35,178 nt of DNA from Sphingobium sp. 66-54 (GTDB lineage: Bacteria; Pseudomonadota; Alphaproteobacteria; Sphingomonadales; Sphingomonadaceae). Made by a program: the position numbers and the translations under genes. The DNA is taken from contig MKWI01000009.1 of assembly GCA_001899715.1 (NCBI GenBank), forward strand, positions 150,182-185,359. The letters run 5' to 3'. Below the pieces are notes generated by a model that did not search any database, was not told the origin of the DNA, and saw only the letters and a list, made by a program, of their open reading frames with translations. Positions 26,761 through 35,178 of this stretch are shown in pieces. Positions within the stretch are counted from its first letter, which is position 1; each line of letters begins with the position of its first letter.

Positions 26761-29700
26761 ATGGACACGAAACTGACGGCCCAGCTCGATCTCAATAGCA
26801 AGCAATTCGCCGATAAGACGAAGCAGGCTCTGGGCGAACTCGGCAAGGGCGTCGAGGATCTCGGCAAAGATCTGCCCCGGAAGTTCGATGCCGCGCTCGA
26901 TCCCGGCATGCGCGCAGCCGAGCGCAAGATCCGCGACATACTCAAGCGGGCCTTGAGTGCGTCCCAGAGTGGGGATGTACTCAACCTCGATCTGCCCGGC
27001 CTGCGCGCCGGCGCGGCGGCGGCGGACGCCCAAGCCGCAGCGGCCAGGAACCTGGCGACGGCCATGGCGGCAGTGCAGGCCGCCACGCAAAACGTCACGC
27101 ATGCAGAGCAGATCAGTCTGGCGGCTGCACAGTCCCACGCGACGAAGATGGAGGAGCAGGCCCGTGCGGCACATGCAGAGGTGGCCGCGCTCGAACTGCT
27201 CCAGGCCGAGTTGGGCCAGACGGCGAATGCGCAACAGCGCCTGGCCACGATGTCGAACGCAACGCGCGCGGGCTGGCAGAATGTCGGCTTCCAGTTGCAG
27301 GACTTTACCGTCCAGATCGCCGGCGGAACCAGTGCCATGCGCGCGGCGACACTGCAATTGCCGCAACTGGTCGGCGCCCTGCAGGTGCTCGGCAATACGG
27401 CCGGCGCAACAACCGGCCGCTTTGCGACGTTCGCAAAATTTATCGGCGGGGGGTGGGGTATCGCGCTTGGTGTCGCGATCCCGATCATCGGCCTGCTCGG
27501 CGAGAAGCTGCTGAACTCCGGGCGCGCCGCCGACGACGCCAACAAAGCGTCGAGCGACCTGACCGGGACCATCGACTATCAACGCATGGCGACCGACGAG
27601 CTGGTCAAGTCGATCGACGATCTCGAAAAGGCGCAAAGAAAGCAGATCCAGTCGGCGCGGGATTCCGAGGTCCAGACACTACGCAACGCCACGGCCGCGC
27701 TCACCGCCGCCACCGCGAAGCGTCAGGAAGCCATCGCCACGCTGCAGGCATTCCAGGCCGACCAGAAAATCTCCCTGCAGAGGATGGGCGGTGAAGATAT
27801 CGTCGGCGTAATCCCCGCCGGCTACCAGCAAGCTCTCGCAGCCAAGGGCGCCACCGAGCGCGATATTGCGATATTGCGGGAGGCGGAGCAGAAAGCTGTC
27901 GCCGCCGTTCGGCTCGCCCAGGTCCCGATCGTCCGCCGGGGCGCGGAGGCGCGCGCCGACCCCCGCAAGGGCATCCAGGAGCGGTTCGCCGACGATGAGG
28001 GCCGGCTGGCACGTCAGTACGCCGCCGGCAAGATCACGCTCGACGAATATCGGGCGAGCCAGGACAAGCTGACCGCCGCGCGCGACCGCGATACCGAGGC
28101 GCTTAAGAAGAACGGCAGCGCCAGCGGCAAAGCCACACGGGAGACGGCGGAGGCAGCGCGTCAGGCCGCGCGCGAGGCGGAGCGCGACCGCAAAGCCGAA
28201 GAGTCCCTCTCCAAATCCCTTGCCGACAATGTGCAGCAGATGCGCCAATCCGCCGAGATCGAGCGCATCCGTGCCACCTATGGCGAGGAAGCGGCGGCGC
28301 AGGCCGAGGCGCAGCTGCGCATTGCGCGGCAATTCCCCGAACTATCGGCCGCTTCGGTCGGGCAGACGATCCAGATCCATGGCGCCAACGTCAAGGTAAC
28401 GCAGGAGATGCTCGATCAGCTCGCGGTGCTGCGAGCCATGGCCAGCGCAGAGGTTGACCGCAAGGCGCGCGCCGAGGACCTGCTCAAGCTCCAGCAGGCC
28501 ACGACGGAAGCGGCGGCCGATCTGGCGCGCCATACCAACGGTCAGATCAGCCGATATTTTGCTGCGAATGACAACGACCTGCGCGACCTTGCGCAGGAGT
28601 TCGAGGATCTGTTCTCGAACGGCGTTGATTCGATCTGGGATAAGTTCGTCCGTGACGGCCGGCGCTCGATCGCCAAGATGGCAGCGGAGTTTGCGCTAAG
28701 CCAGATCGGCGGCAAGGGCCGCGATCTGCTCAAGGAAATTTCGGGCAATGCCGGACGCGGTGCGGCAGCCGCCGAGCTGACCGGCGGCAGCCGCACCGGC
28801 GGCGCGATCGGCGGCCTTTGGGGCGGTGCGATCGGAAAGATCATAGGCTCCAATCTCGGGCCGATCGGTTCCATCGTCGGCGGCTTGTTTGGCGGGCTCG
28901 TCGGCGGGCTGTTCAAGAAGAAGAATACGGGCGCCGCCGTCATCACTGGCGGCACTCAGGCCGATATCCTCTCCAGCGGCACCAACAGCGGCCGGGCGAC
29001 GGGCGCCGCGAGCATGGGCGGATCGGTGCAGGATACGCTCGCGCGGATCGCCGAGCAGTTCGGCGGCCAGGTCGGCAGCTTCAACGTCTCGGTCGGCACG
29101 TACAAGGATAACTATCGCGTCAATGTGACGGGCGGCACCAAGATGGGCGGCTCGAAGAACAATCAGGCGTATGGCATCTACGATTTCGGGCAGGATCAGG
29201 CCGCTGCCATCGCTTTCGCCGTGGCCGATGCGGTCAAGGATGGGGCGATCAAGGGGATCAGCGCCGGGGCGCAGCGGTTGCTCGCCAGCACGTCTGATGT
29301 CGAAGCCGGCGTGCGGAAGGCACTGACCTACGAGCAGGCGTTCAAGGACCTCAAGAAGCTGACCGATCCGGTCGGCGCCGCGCTCGACGAGGTGAACCAG
29401 AAGTTCGGCCAGCTAGCAGACCTCGCCAAGGAAGCCGGCGCCTCGGCCGACGATATCGACAAGCTGCGCCAGCTCTACAAGCTCCAGCGTGAGGAGGCGC
29501 TCAAGTCCGCCGGTGCCAGCGCCGACGGGTTGCGCGAGTTCCTGAAAAGCCTGAAAATCGGTGGCGATAGCCCGCTCTCGCTCCGGGACCAGCAGCGCAA
29601 CGCAGCGGCCGAGCTGGAGCCGTTCAAGCAGGCGATCCTCGCCGGTCAGTCGATCGACACCGATGCCTTCCAGAAGATCGCGCAGAACTGGCTCGGCATC

Positions 29701-29982
29701 AGCCAGCAGATCGACGGATCAACCAGTGCATTCTTTGCACAATATGACCTCATCACGTCGCTGACCGAGAAGGCGATCGCGCAGATCGACACAGCGACGC
29801 AACGCCCCGAGGACAAGGATCCGTTCGGCGCGGCGATCGCCAAGTCCAATCAGGCCATCGCCAATTTGGGCGAGCAGACCAACAGCCAGCTCGCGATGCA
29901 GACGGCGTTGCTCCAGCAGCTCGCGGCGGCGGTCGCCAACAACAATTCGTCCGCCTTCCTCGCAGCCGCACGGGCCTACTGA
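26761..29982 (+). CDS. Tape measure protein, 1073 aa
   Basis: It sets tail length and is ejected at infection. The first 450 residues are Ala/Gln/Lys-rich coiled coil (QAAAARNLATAMAAVQAATQ..., EAARQAAREAERDRKAEESLSKSLADN) with a hydrophobic patch near 229-251 (FIGGGWGIALGVAIPIIGLLGEKLL). A Gly-rich hydrophobic segment near 680-720 (GGAIGGLWGGAIGKIIGSNLGPIGSIVGGLFGGLVGG) may form the membrane channel. The C-terminus is helical again. GGAGG precedes the ATG. Confidence 0.95.
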   Translation: MDTKLTAQLDLNSKQFADKTKQALGELGKGVEDLGKDLPRKFDAALDPGMRAAERKIRDILKRALSASQSGDVLNLDLPGLRAGAAAADAQAAAARNLATAMAAVQAATQNVTHAEQISLAAAQSHATKMEEQARAAHAEVAALELLQAELGQTANAQQRLATMSNATRAGWQNVGFQLQDFTVQIAGGTSAMRAATLQLPQLVGALQVLGNTAGATTGRFATFAKFIGGGWGIALGVAIPIIGLLGEKLLNSGRAADDANKASSDLTGTIDYQRMATDELVKSIDDLEKAQRKQIQSARDSEVQTLRNATAALTAATAKRQEAIATLQAFQADQKISLQRMGGEDIVGVIPAGYQQALAAKGATERDIAILREAEQKAVAAVRLAQVPIVRRGAEARADPRKGIQERFADDEGRLARQYAAGKITLDEYRASQDKLTAARDRDTEALKKNGSASGKATRETAEAARQAAREAERDRKAEESLSKSLADNVQQMRQSAEIERIRATYGEEAAAQAEAQLRIARQFPELSAASVGQTIQIHGANVKVTQEMLDQLAVLRAMASAEVDRKARAEDLLKLQQATTEAAADLARHTNGQISRYFAANDNDLRDLAQEFEDLFSNGVDSIWDKFVRDGRRSIAKMAAEFALSQIGGKGRDLLKEISGNAGRGAAAAELTGGSRTGGAIGGLWGGAIGKIIGSNLGPIGSIVGGLFGGLVGGLFKKKNTGAAVITGGTQADILSSGTNSGRATGAASMGGSVQDTLARIAEQFGGQVGSFNVSVGTYKDNYRVNVTGGTKMGGSKNNQAYGIYDFGQDQAAAIAFAVADAVKDGAIKGISAGAQRLLASTSDVEAGVRKALTYEQAFKDLKKLTDPVGAALDEVNQKFGQLADLAKEAGASADDIDKLRQLYKLQREEALKSAGASADGLREFLKSLKIGGDSPLSLRDQQRNAAAELEPFKQAILAGQSIDTDAFQKIAQNWLGISQQIDGSTSAFFAQYDLITSLTEKAIAQIDTATQRPEDKDPFGAAIAKSNQAIANLGEQTNSQLAMQTALLQQLAAAVANNNSSAFLAAARAY

Positions 29983-29983
29983 T

Positions 29984-30349
29984 ATGGCAGCGCTCCCCGC
30001 CGATATCGCGGTTGCCACCCGCGCGGCCGCAATTGTCACTGTCCAGGACAGCGCGATCCTCGCCCGCTTCCCGAACGCGCGCGACGCCAGCAAGGCACCG
30101 GCGACCGGCTATTGCGACAGCGCGGCCGATACCACCACGCTGCTCACCGCGCGCGCCGCGCTGATCGGCACGCAGGGCCGTCGCCGCTTCCTCGTGCAGG
30201 TGCACGACGTGCTCGTGCCCAACCTCGACGCCGGACTGCCCTGCTGGCGCCTGGTCGATGGAGAGCATGATGTCGACGCGGTCCATCTGGTCGGCCGCAT
30301 TGAAGTGGACTTCCACGAGGAGACGACCGGGCTGGAGCTGTTCGGATGA
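29984..30349 (+). CDS. Tail-tip protein, 121 aa
   Basis: MAALPADIAVATRAAAIVTVQDSAILARFPNARDASKAPATGYCDSAADTTTLLTARAALIGTQGRRRFLVQVHDVLVPNLDAGLPCWRLVDGEHDVDAVHLVGRIEVDFHEETTGLELFG starts one base after the tape measure stop. It is beta-rich and unrecognised by name. Its position suggests a distal-tail or tail-tip component. The stop overlaps the hub gene's ATG. Confidence 0.72.
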   Translation: MAALPADIAVATRAAAIVTVQDSAILARFPNARDASKAPATGYCDSAADTTTLLTARAALIGTQGRRRFLVQVHDVLVPNLDAGLPCWRLVDGEHDVDAVHLVGRIEVDFHEETTGLELFG

Positions 30350-32889
30350 AGGCGATGCTCTGCCAGATCGATGGCTGGACGGGCGCGACCGCCGCCACGT
30401 TCCGCCTTGCCAGTCATGACGACGAACGACTCTGCCATCTCGATGGCAAGCGCTGGGCGCCGGCAATCGAGCGGCTCCCCACGCTGCGCTATGATTTCTT
30501 CGATGGATCCTTCGACGGCCAGATTGTGGCGCCCACCGGCGAGATGATCGTCAATCTCGATGCCGTCCCCGGCCTCGCTGGCGCCCAGCTCTATGATGCG
30601 CGGTTTCGCCTATGGCGTGGCGATCTTGGGGCCGGCTGGGGCGGCTATACGCTGCTGTTCGACGGGCGTGTGCGTGAGCAACCGGCCAAGGCGGGCGGTG
30701 CGGCAACGCTTTCGGTCGGTTGCGATGATGCCTGGCTCGATGAGCCGCTACTGGGCACGTTCTCCGGCCTTGGCGCTGCGGATGGCGGCGCCGATATCAG
30801 GGGCAATCTCCGCCAGCTCCTGCTCGGCGCACCGCGCTTCGTCGAGCCGATCATCGTCGATGCCGTCGACAATATCTTCATGGTGTCGGACGGGTCGATC
30901 GAGGGCGTCGAGCTACTGTTCGATCAGCTCAGCCGGTTCGGCGCGTCATCGGGGGATTATGCCACCTTCGCCGCGCTTAAGGCCGTGTCGCTCGCGCCCG
31001 GCGCTTGGGCAACCTGCCTCGCGGAGGGGTTCCTGCGCACCGGCGCGCCGCCGTTCGGCCTGCTCACCGCGCACGTGCGTGGTAGCAATGGCGGCTCGCG
31101 GGGCTGGGTCCGTAAGCCCGGCTCGGTGATCCACCGGATCGCGGAGATCAAGGGTCAGCTTGCCCGCGTGAATGTGGCGGACCTCGACGCCCTCGATGCC
31201 GCTGTCCCGTTCAATCAATCGGTTGCCGTCACGGCGCAGACCACTGCGCGCGAGCTGATCCTGTCGATCGCGCAGAGCGTCAACGCCGTGCCGGTGATCG
31301 ACTGGCTCGGCGTGCTTCGGGTCAAGCCGGTCGCCATCGGCGCGCCGATCGGGACGCTCGCCAGCGACGGCAGCGCCATGCCGCCGGTCGCATCGGTGGA
31401 GGAGATCGCGGTCAGCGTGCCGTGGTGGCGCCTTGCGCAGCAGGCGGCGGTAACGGTGCGTGTCCACCAGCAAAGTGAGATCGCCGCCATCGACCTCACC
31501 AGCGGGTCGGACGCGGTGAATGCGGTGCTGACCAACGAGATGCACAGCCTCCCCGCCGACGCGGCGGGCAACGTGCTCAGCTACGTCGGCGCGAGCGGCG
31601 ACTTCCGCGTGTTCATCGGCACCGAGGACGTGTCTGCATCGTTCGCGCTTGCCACGCAGGCCAATCCGCGCGCCCTCACGGTCAATTATTCGGGCCAGAC
31701 CTATACCGTCACGGACGGGCTCGATGCTGGTGAGCCCGATGCGGCCCTGACAATCCGCGCCAGCGGCACCGGCGCTTATGCCGGACTCACCATAGACAAG
31801 GTGTTCAGCCTTGCCAAAGCCACAGGTGGCGCCAACGCCAAGACGCTGACCTTGCTTTCCGACCGCCAGACCATCGCCTATGATTCGGCCGGCGCACCCT
31901 CGCCGACAACGCAGACGACGACCTTCTCGACCAACAAGCAGAACACGGCAGCGACGGTGAACTGGTCGATCACCGATGCCAACAGCGTCGCCCGCACGCC
32001 GGTGACATCGTTTCTCTCGGACGCCACGGGCGACGGCGTCACCATGACGGAGGCGCAATTCGCGGCAGCGCGCAATGGCACTGCCGGCGTGATCGTTACG
32101 GCGTCGATCAGCGACGGCGGGACGATCAGCGACAAGATCAGCGTCGTGCGCGTGCAGGCCGGCGCCAAGGGCGACACGGGCTCGAAGGGTGATACGGGCG
32201 CAAAGGGCGACACGGGAGCCAAAGGCGACAAGGGCGACACTGGAGCCAAGGGCGCGGACGCTATCGCTTATGTGCAGGAAGCGACGCCCGGCGCGCCATC
32301 GTCGGCCAATCAGCTTTGGGTGAAGCCGTCCACGAAGGAAATGTTTCGGTGGAACGGGTCGAACTGGGTCAAGACCCTCGGCAACCTGTCGCAATATGAT
32401 CTGATCAACAGCTCAGCACTCCTCGGCAGCGCCGTCGTTCTCAGCGCCAATATTGGCACCCTTGAGGTCAAGAACGCCAATATCGAGAACCTGACGGTAG
32501 GCACGAACAAGCTGGCCCTCAATGCGGCCTCCAGCGTCGTTTATGCGGAGCTTGCCTCGCCTGTCACGGTCCACAACACCGAGGTCACGGTGCTTCCCTC
32601 GTCCATCAGCGTCGGCGACGGGAGAGTGCTGGGGTTCATCAATTTGTACGGGAGCCTCAGCGGCATCGGCCGCCTGTGGCTGTTTGTCCGTCGAGACGGG
32701 ACCAACATCAAGACCTTCTATGTCAATTTCGACGTTACCACCACGTCATGGGCCGGGACGTTCATAGATGATCCCGCTCCCGGAAATCATTCCTACGCAA
32801 TAACTGCGGTCGTCATCAATTCTGGCGGTGCGGCGGGCACCGTCACCGTGTCGCAGGCCGATATCACCCTCATGAACGTCAAGAGGTAG
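30346..32889 (+). CDS. Tail hub/fibre protein with collagen-like stalk, 847 aa
   Basis: The N-terminal 350 residues look like a baseplate or tail-hub domain (DFFDGSFDGQIVAPTGEMIVNLDAVPG, YDARFRLWRGDLGAGWGGYTLLFDGRV). Residues about 450-600 are Ser/Thr-rich beta repeats. Residues about 606-638 are collagen-like G-x-y repeats (GAKGDTGSKGDTGAKGDTGAKGDKGDTGAKGADA). A C-terminal part resembles a trimeric fibre/receptor-binding head (QLWVKPSTKEMFRWNGSNWVKT, then LEVKNANIENLTVGTNKLAL). A hub fused through a trimeric stalk to a receptor-binding tip is the simplest reading; the domain roles are inferred. Confidence 0.82.
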   Translation: MKAMLCQIDGWTGATAATFRLASHDDERLCHLDGKRWAPAIERLPTLRYDFFDGSFDGQIVAPTGEMIVNLDAVPGLAGAQLYDARFRLWRGDLGAGWGGYTLLFDGRVREQPAKAGGAATLSVGCDDAWLDEPLLGTFSGLGAADGGADIRGNLRQLLLGAPRFVEPIIVDAVDNIFMVSDGSIEGVELLFDQLSRFGASSGDYATFAALKAVSLAPGAWATCLAEGFLRTGAPPFGLLTAHVRGSNGGSRGWVRKPGSVIHRIAEIKGQLARVNVADLDALDAAVPFNQSVAVTAQTTARELILSIAQSVNAVPVIDWLGVLRVKPVAIGAPIGTLASDGSAMPPVASVEEIAVSVPWWRLAQQAAVTVRVHQQSEIAAIDLTSGSDAVNAVLTNEMHSLPADAAGNVLSYVGASGDFRVFIGTEDVSASFALATQANPRALTVNYSGQTYTVTDGLDAGEPDAALTIRASGTGAYAGLTIDKVFSLAKATGGANAKTLTLLSDRQTIAYDSAGAPSPTTQTTTFSTNKQNTAATVNWSITDANSVARTPVTSFLSDATGDGVTMTEAQFAAARNGTAGVIVTASISDGGTISDKISVVRVQAGAKGDTGSKGDTGAKGDTGAKGDKGDTGAKGADAIAYVQEATPGAPSSANQLWVKPSTKEMFRWNGSNWVKTLGNLSQYDLINSSALLGSAVVLSANIGTLEVKNANIENLTVGTNKLALNAASSVVYAELASPVTVHNTEVTVLPSSISVGDGRVLGFINLYGSLSGIGRLWLFVRRDGTNIKTFYVNFDVTTTSWAGTFIDDPAPGNHSYAITAVVINSGGAAGTVTVSQADITLMNVKR

Positions 32890-32891
32890 AG

Positions 32892-33461
32892 ATGGATAAT
32901 CTCGAATATTATGTCGTTTACGACACGACCACCGGCGATATCCGCATTCGCGGGTCCGGTCCGCTTGGGCAAGCCGCGATCGAGGCAGCCACCAATATAG
33001 TGCCGCCGCTGGCGGTGGTTGCAGTCCCATATGCTGCGGTGAGTGGCGAGGCGTTCAATCTTGACGTGGTCAAGGATTCGCTCTGTGCGCAGGTTGATGC
33101 CGAGGCGGAGGCCCTGCGCAGCCGGTTTGCCACGCCCGGTTCCGGGCAGGCGATGGAATATCAGGAGGCCGTCGCACAGGCACGGGCGCTGGTTGATGGA
33201 AAGCCCGGCCCCTTCGCGATGCTGGCGGCCGATGTTGCCGCCGGGACAATCGACGCTCGCACTGGCAATGCCGTTGCCAGCGATCAGGAAGCGGCCGACC
33301 TCATCCTCTGGATGCACGCGCAATGGGTCGCGATCGGCAGTGCGATCCGCGAGGCGCGCCTTGGGGCCAAGGCTGCCGTCCGTGCGGGAACGAATATCGG
33401 GCAGGTGGTCGATGCAACAAAGGTCGATTGGGGCGGCATCGTAGCGGGCGCCATGGCGTGA
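32892..33461 (+). CDS. Fibre-associated protein with DUF4376-like domain, 189 aa
   Basis: The N-terminus (MDNLEYYVVYDTTTGDIRIRGSGPL) resembles the openings of tail-fibre assembly proteins. The rest is helical: VVKDSLCAQVDAEAEALRSRFATPGSGQAMEYQEAVAQARALV, then ASDQEAADLILWMHAQWVAIGSAIREARLGAKAAVRAGT. The DAEAE-x-x-R-x-R-x-x-TPG-x-GQAM-x-Y pattern is typical of that helical domain. It probably chaperones or attaches the adjacent fibre. It ends overlapping the next gene as GTGA. Confidence 0.75.
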   Translation: MDNLEYYVVYDTTTGDIRIRGSGPLGQAAIEAATNIVPPLAVVAVPYAAVSGEAFNLDVVKDSLCAQVDAEAEALRSRFATPGSGQAMEYQEAVAQARALVDGKPGPFAMLAADVAAGTIDARTGNAVASDQEAADLILWMHAQWVAIGSAIREARLGAKAAVRAGTNIGQVVDATKVDWGGIVAGAMA

Positions 33462-33688
33462 GGCGCTACCTCCGCAACCTCGCGATTGCGCTCGACCAGG
33501 GCCTCAACACTCTGCTCGCCGGCGATCCGGACGAGACGATCAGTTCGCGCGTCGGCCGCGCGGCGCTGGCCGGCAAGCGCTGGGGACGGATCTCCGAATG
33601 GATCATCGACCGGCTATTCGTCTGGCTGGGCGAGGCGCCCGGTCACTGCCGCCGCAGCATTGAAGTTGCCCGCTGCCCCCACGACTGA
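33458..33688 (+). CDS. Small conserved phage protein of the tail/lysis region, 76 aa
   Basis: The start is GTG at 33458, overlapping the previous stop. RRYLRNLAIALDQGLNTLLAGDPDETISSRVGRAALAGKRWGRISEWIIDRLFVWLGEAPGHCRRSIE matches a small family in many phages (L-x-N-x-x-I-A-x-D-Q ... GDPDETISSR-x-G ... GHC). I know no proven function. The family is often found near lysis genes, and the lysis cassette may begin beyond this window. Confidence 0.8.
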   Translation: MRRYLRNLAIALDQGLNTLLAGDPDETISSRVGRAALAGKRWGRISEWIIDRLFVWLGEAPGHCRRSIEVARCPHD

Positions 33689-33699
33689 ACGGACCCTCC

Positions 33700-35178
33700 A
33701 TGGCCAACGCAATTTTCATGCGCGCGATCCCGGCGACGGTGGCGAGCGCCACCAATACGCTTGCCGGCTACGACAAAGCCGATCTGCTCACCGATTGGCT
33801 GGGCGTCGTCTGGAAGGCGCAGAGCGCCGGGTCGGCCAGCCAGTCGTTCATCCTCGATCTCGGCGCGGATCTCGCCATCGACACGCTGGCGCTGATCGGC
33901 CTCACCGGGGCCGGCGCGGACTGGACGATGCAGGTGAGCGCGGCGACGGCGGCGCAGGGGCCATTTACCGGCGCGAGCCACGCCTATGCGGCGGTTGATC
34001 TGCTCGCCGGCAGCGTCTTGCCGTCCAGTCAACGCGGCCGCGCCTATTGGGAGAAGCCGGCGGGCGGTCCGGACACTGCGCGGTACTGGCGGGTGACGAT
34101 CACGACGCCCGCCGCGAACATGGCTGTCACGGTCGGCCGCGTGGCGATCGGCCAGCGGTTCCGGCCGGAGCGCAACTTCGATTTCGGGGGCGCTTTCGGT
34201 CTGCGCGATTCCGGTGAGGTGAAGTGGTCGGCGCGGGCTGTTCTTCTTCGCAGGCGCGGGGCCAAGCAGCGCAGCGTCGGACTCACCTTGTCGTCGCTCT
34301 ATCGCGACGAGATCGAGAAGCGGGTGCAGCCGCTCATCGAGGAGGTCGGCAGCACCGATCCGGTACTCGTCGTGACGGACACCGCGCCGGATCCGCAGCG
34401 GCAGAACCGCATCTGGTTCGGGCCGCTGATCGGCGACCTTGGCACCATTCAGGCGAAGGCCAATGCAGGATGGCAGTGGCAGGCCAGCGTCGTCGATCTG
34501 GAGACGTTCACGGACGTGCCGGCGCGGGTAGAGACTCCTGCGCTCCCGCCGATCCCGGCACCCGAGCCATGGATCACCCCCGAGGCGGGCCCATGGAAGG
34601 TCGGCGATACCCTCACCGGCCACGATGGCGCGGCGCCCGGCGACACGATTTCGGCGCGGCAATGGACGCGCAACAGCACCCCAATTTCCGGCGCAACTGG
34701 AGGAAGCTACGTGCTTACCAGCGACGATTTCCCCAACCTCATCCGCTTCTCCGCCACTGGCACCGGCGGCACCGGCACGAGTCCACCCGTGGGCCCGGTG
34801 ATCGACGTTCCCGGCAAGGTCACCGATCTCGCCGCCACGCCGGGCGATGGCGAAGTCGCACTGACCTGGTCGGCGCCGTCCAGCGATGGCGGCAGTGCGA
34901 TCACGGACTATGCCGTGCAGTATCGGACGAGCCCATCGGGCAGTTGGTCAACCTTCGCCGATGGCACGAGCGCGACGCCCGGCGCCACCGTGACGCCGCT
35001 CACCAATGCCAGCACCTATGATTTCGAGGTCGCAGCGGTGAACATCGCTGGCACCGGCCCATGGTCCGATCCAGTGACCGAGACGCCAGAGAGCACCGCG
35101 CCAAGCCTCCCCGCGCTCGATGCCATCGTCGCGCATTATGACAGTGCCGCGATCACGCCACAGGCGGACGGCACGGCG
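33700..35178 (+). CDS. Tail protein with fibronectin type III domain (partial)
   Basis: The ATG at 33700 opens a frame that continues past the right edge (at least 493 codons). The first 270 residues read ANAIFMRAIPATVASATNTLAGYDKADLLTDWLGVVWKAQ..., with a discoidin-like beta pattern (FILDLGADLAIDTLALIGL, ARYWRVTITTP) common in phage tail proteins. Residues about 290-365 are Pro/Gly-rich, perhaps an Ig-like segment. Residues about 369-455 form a fibronectin type III domain (VTDLAATPGDGEVALTWSAPSSDGGSAITDYAVQYRT...). It probably decorates the tail tip and adheres to the host surface. Confidence 0.85.
   Translation, partial: MANAIFMRAIPATVASATNTLAGYDKADLLTDWLGVVWKAQSAGSASQSFILDLGADLAIDTLALIGLTGAGADWTMQVSAATAAQGPFTGASHAYAAVDLLAGSVLPSSQRGRAYWEKPAGGPDTARYWRVTITTPAANMAVTVGRVAIGQRFRPERNFDFGGAFGLRDSGEVKWSARAVLLRRRGAKQRSVGLTLSSLYRDEIEKRVQPLIEEVGSTDPVLVVTDTAPDPQRQNRIWFGPLIGDLGTIQAKANAGWQWQASVVDLETFTDVPARVETPALPPIPAPEPWITPEAGPWKVGDTLTGHDGAAPGDTISARQWTRNSTPISGATGGSYVLTSDDFPNLIRFSATGTGGTGTSPPVGPVIDVPGKVTDLAATPGDGEVALTWSAPSSDGGSAITDYAVQYRTSPSGSWSTFADGTSATPGATVTPLTNASTYDFEVAAVNIAGTGPWSDPVTETPESTAPSLPALDAIVAHYDSAAITPQADGTA

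Noticed and set aside
31500..32160. Possible separate gene in the Ser/Thr-rich middle of the hub protein
   Set aside because: The frame is continuous from 30346 to 32889 with no internal start signal; treated as one protein.
30946..32394. Minus-strand frame of 482 codons opposite the hub gene
   Set aside because: Arg/His-rich composition typical of an antisense shadow; the plus-strand frame has recognisable collagen and fibre features.
1..35178. CRISPR array, tRNA, rRNA, insertion sequence or integrase
   Set aside because: Read for on both strands; no regular spaced repeats, cloverleaf, transposase or recombinase motif seen. The only long direct repeat is the repressor-end duplication.

Overview
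The window is almost entirely a temperate, tailed-phage genome (prophage or free phage) from a high-GC alphaproteobacterium, most likely a member of the Sphingomonadales. Grounds for the host call are a GapR/DUF2312 protein (an alphaproteobacterial family), a secreted protein of a type I associate with sphingomonads, and the overall GC-rich codon use. A lambda-type TerL, a gpW-like connector, a lambda-type portal, a tail tube protein, frameshifted tail chaperones and a 1073-residue tape measure, with no sheath gene in view, point to a long non-contractile tail (siphovirus-like). No integrase, lysis gene, DNA polymerase or tRNA is visible, so neither phage end can be placed.

Region 1 (about 1-8493, minus strand) is one leftward early operon starting at a Cro/YdaS-like regulator. 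It holds about 20 small genes, and most junctions are 4-nt ATGA/GTGA overlaps. Recognisable members are a GapR-like nucleoid protein, a J-domain protein, a large ParB-like protein, an HTH protein with a Cys cluster, and several small phage families of unknown function. The operon runs off the left edge.

Region 2 (8494-8970) is the genetic switch. A Cro-type gene (minus) and a CI-type HTH repressor (plus) diverge from an AT-rich spacer full of ATTCC-based palindromes.

Region 3 (8971-14449) is accessory and moron DNA. It contains a SWIM-like zinc motif plus BRCT fusion protein bracketed by a diverged direct repeat of the repressor 3' end, a secreted protein, a 500-bp spacer with a terminator, a PIN toxin with an HTH antitoxin, and a hicAB pair with a clear operator pair. 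Between them lie three rightward genes (12159-13499) headed by a LexA-like winged-helix protein without a peptidase domain.

Region 4 (14591-35178, plus strand) is the late operon. It starts with two small genes and a DUF3164 protein, followed by TerS, TerL, gpW-like connector, portal, a ClpP-protease/major-capsid fusion, a small head protein, a DUF2190 cement protein, head-tail connectors, tail terminator, tail tube, and tail chaperone with a -1 frameshift extension. It ends with a minor tail protein, tape measure, tail-tip proteins, a hub-like protein carrying a collagen-like stalk, a fibre-assembly-like protein, a small conserved protein, and a fibronectin-III tail protein cut by the right edge. 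Hairpin terminators after the capsid and cement genes probably tune expression within this operon.
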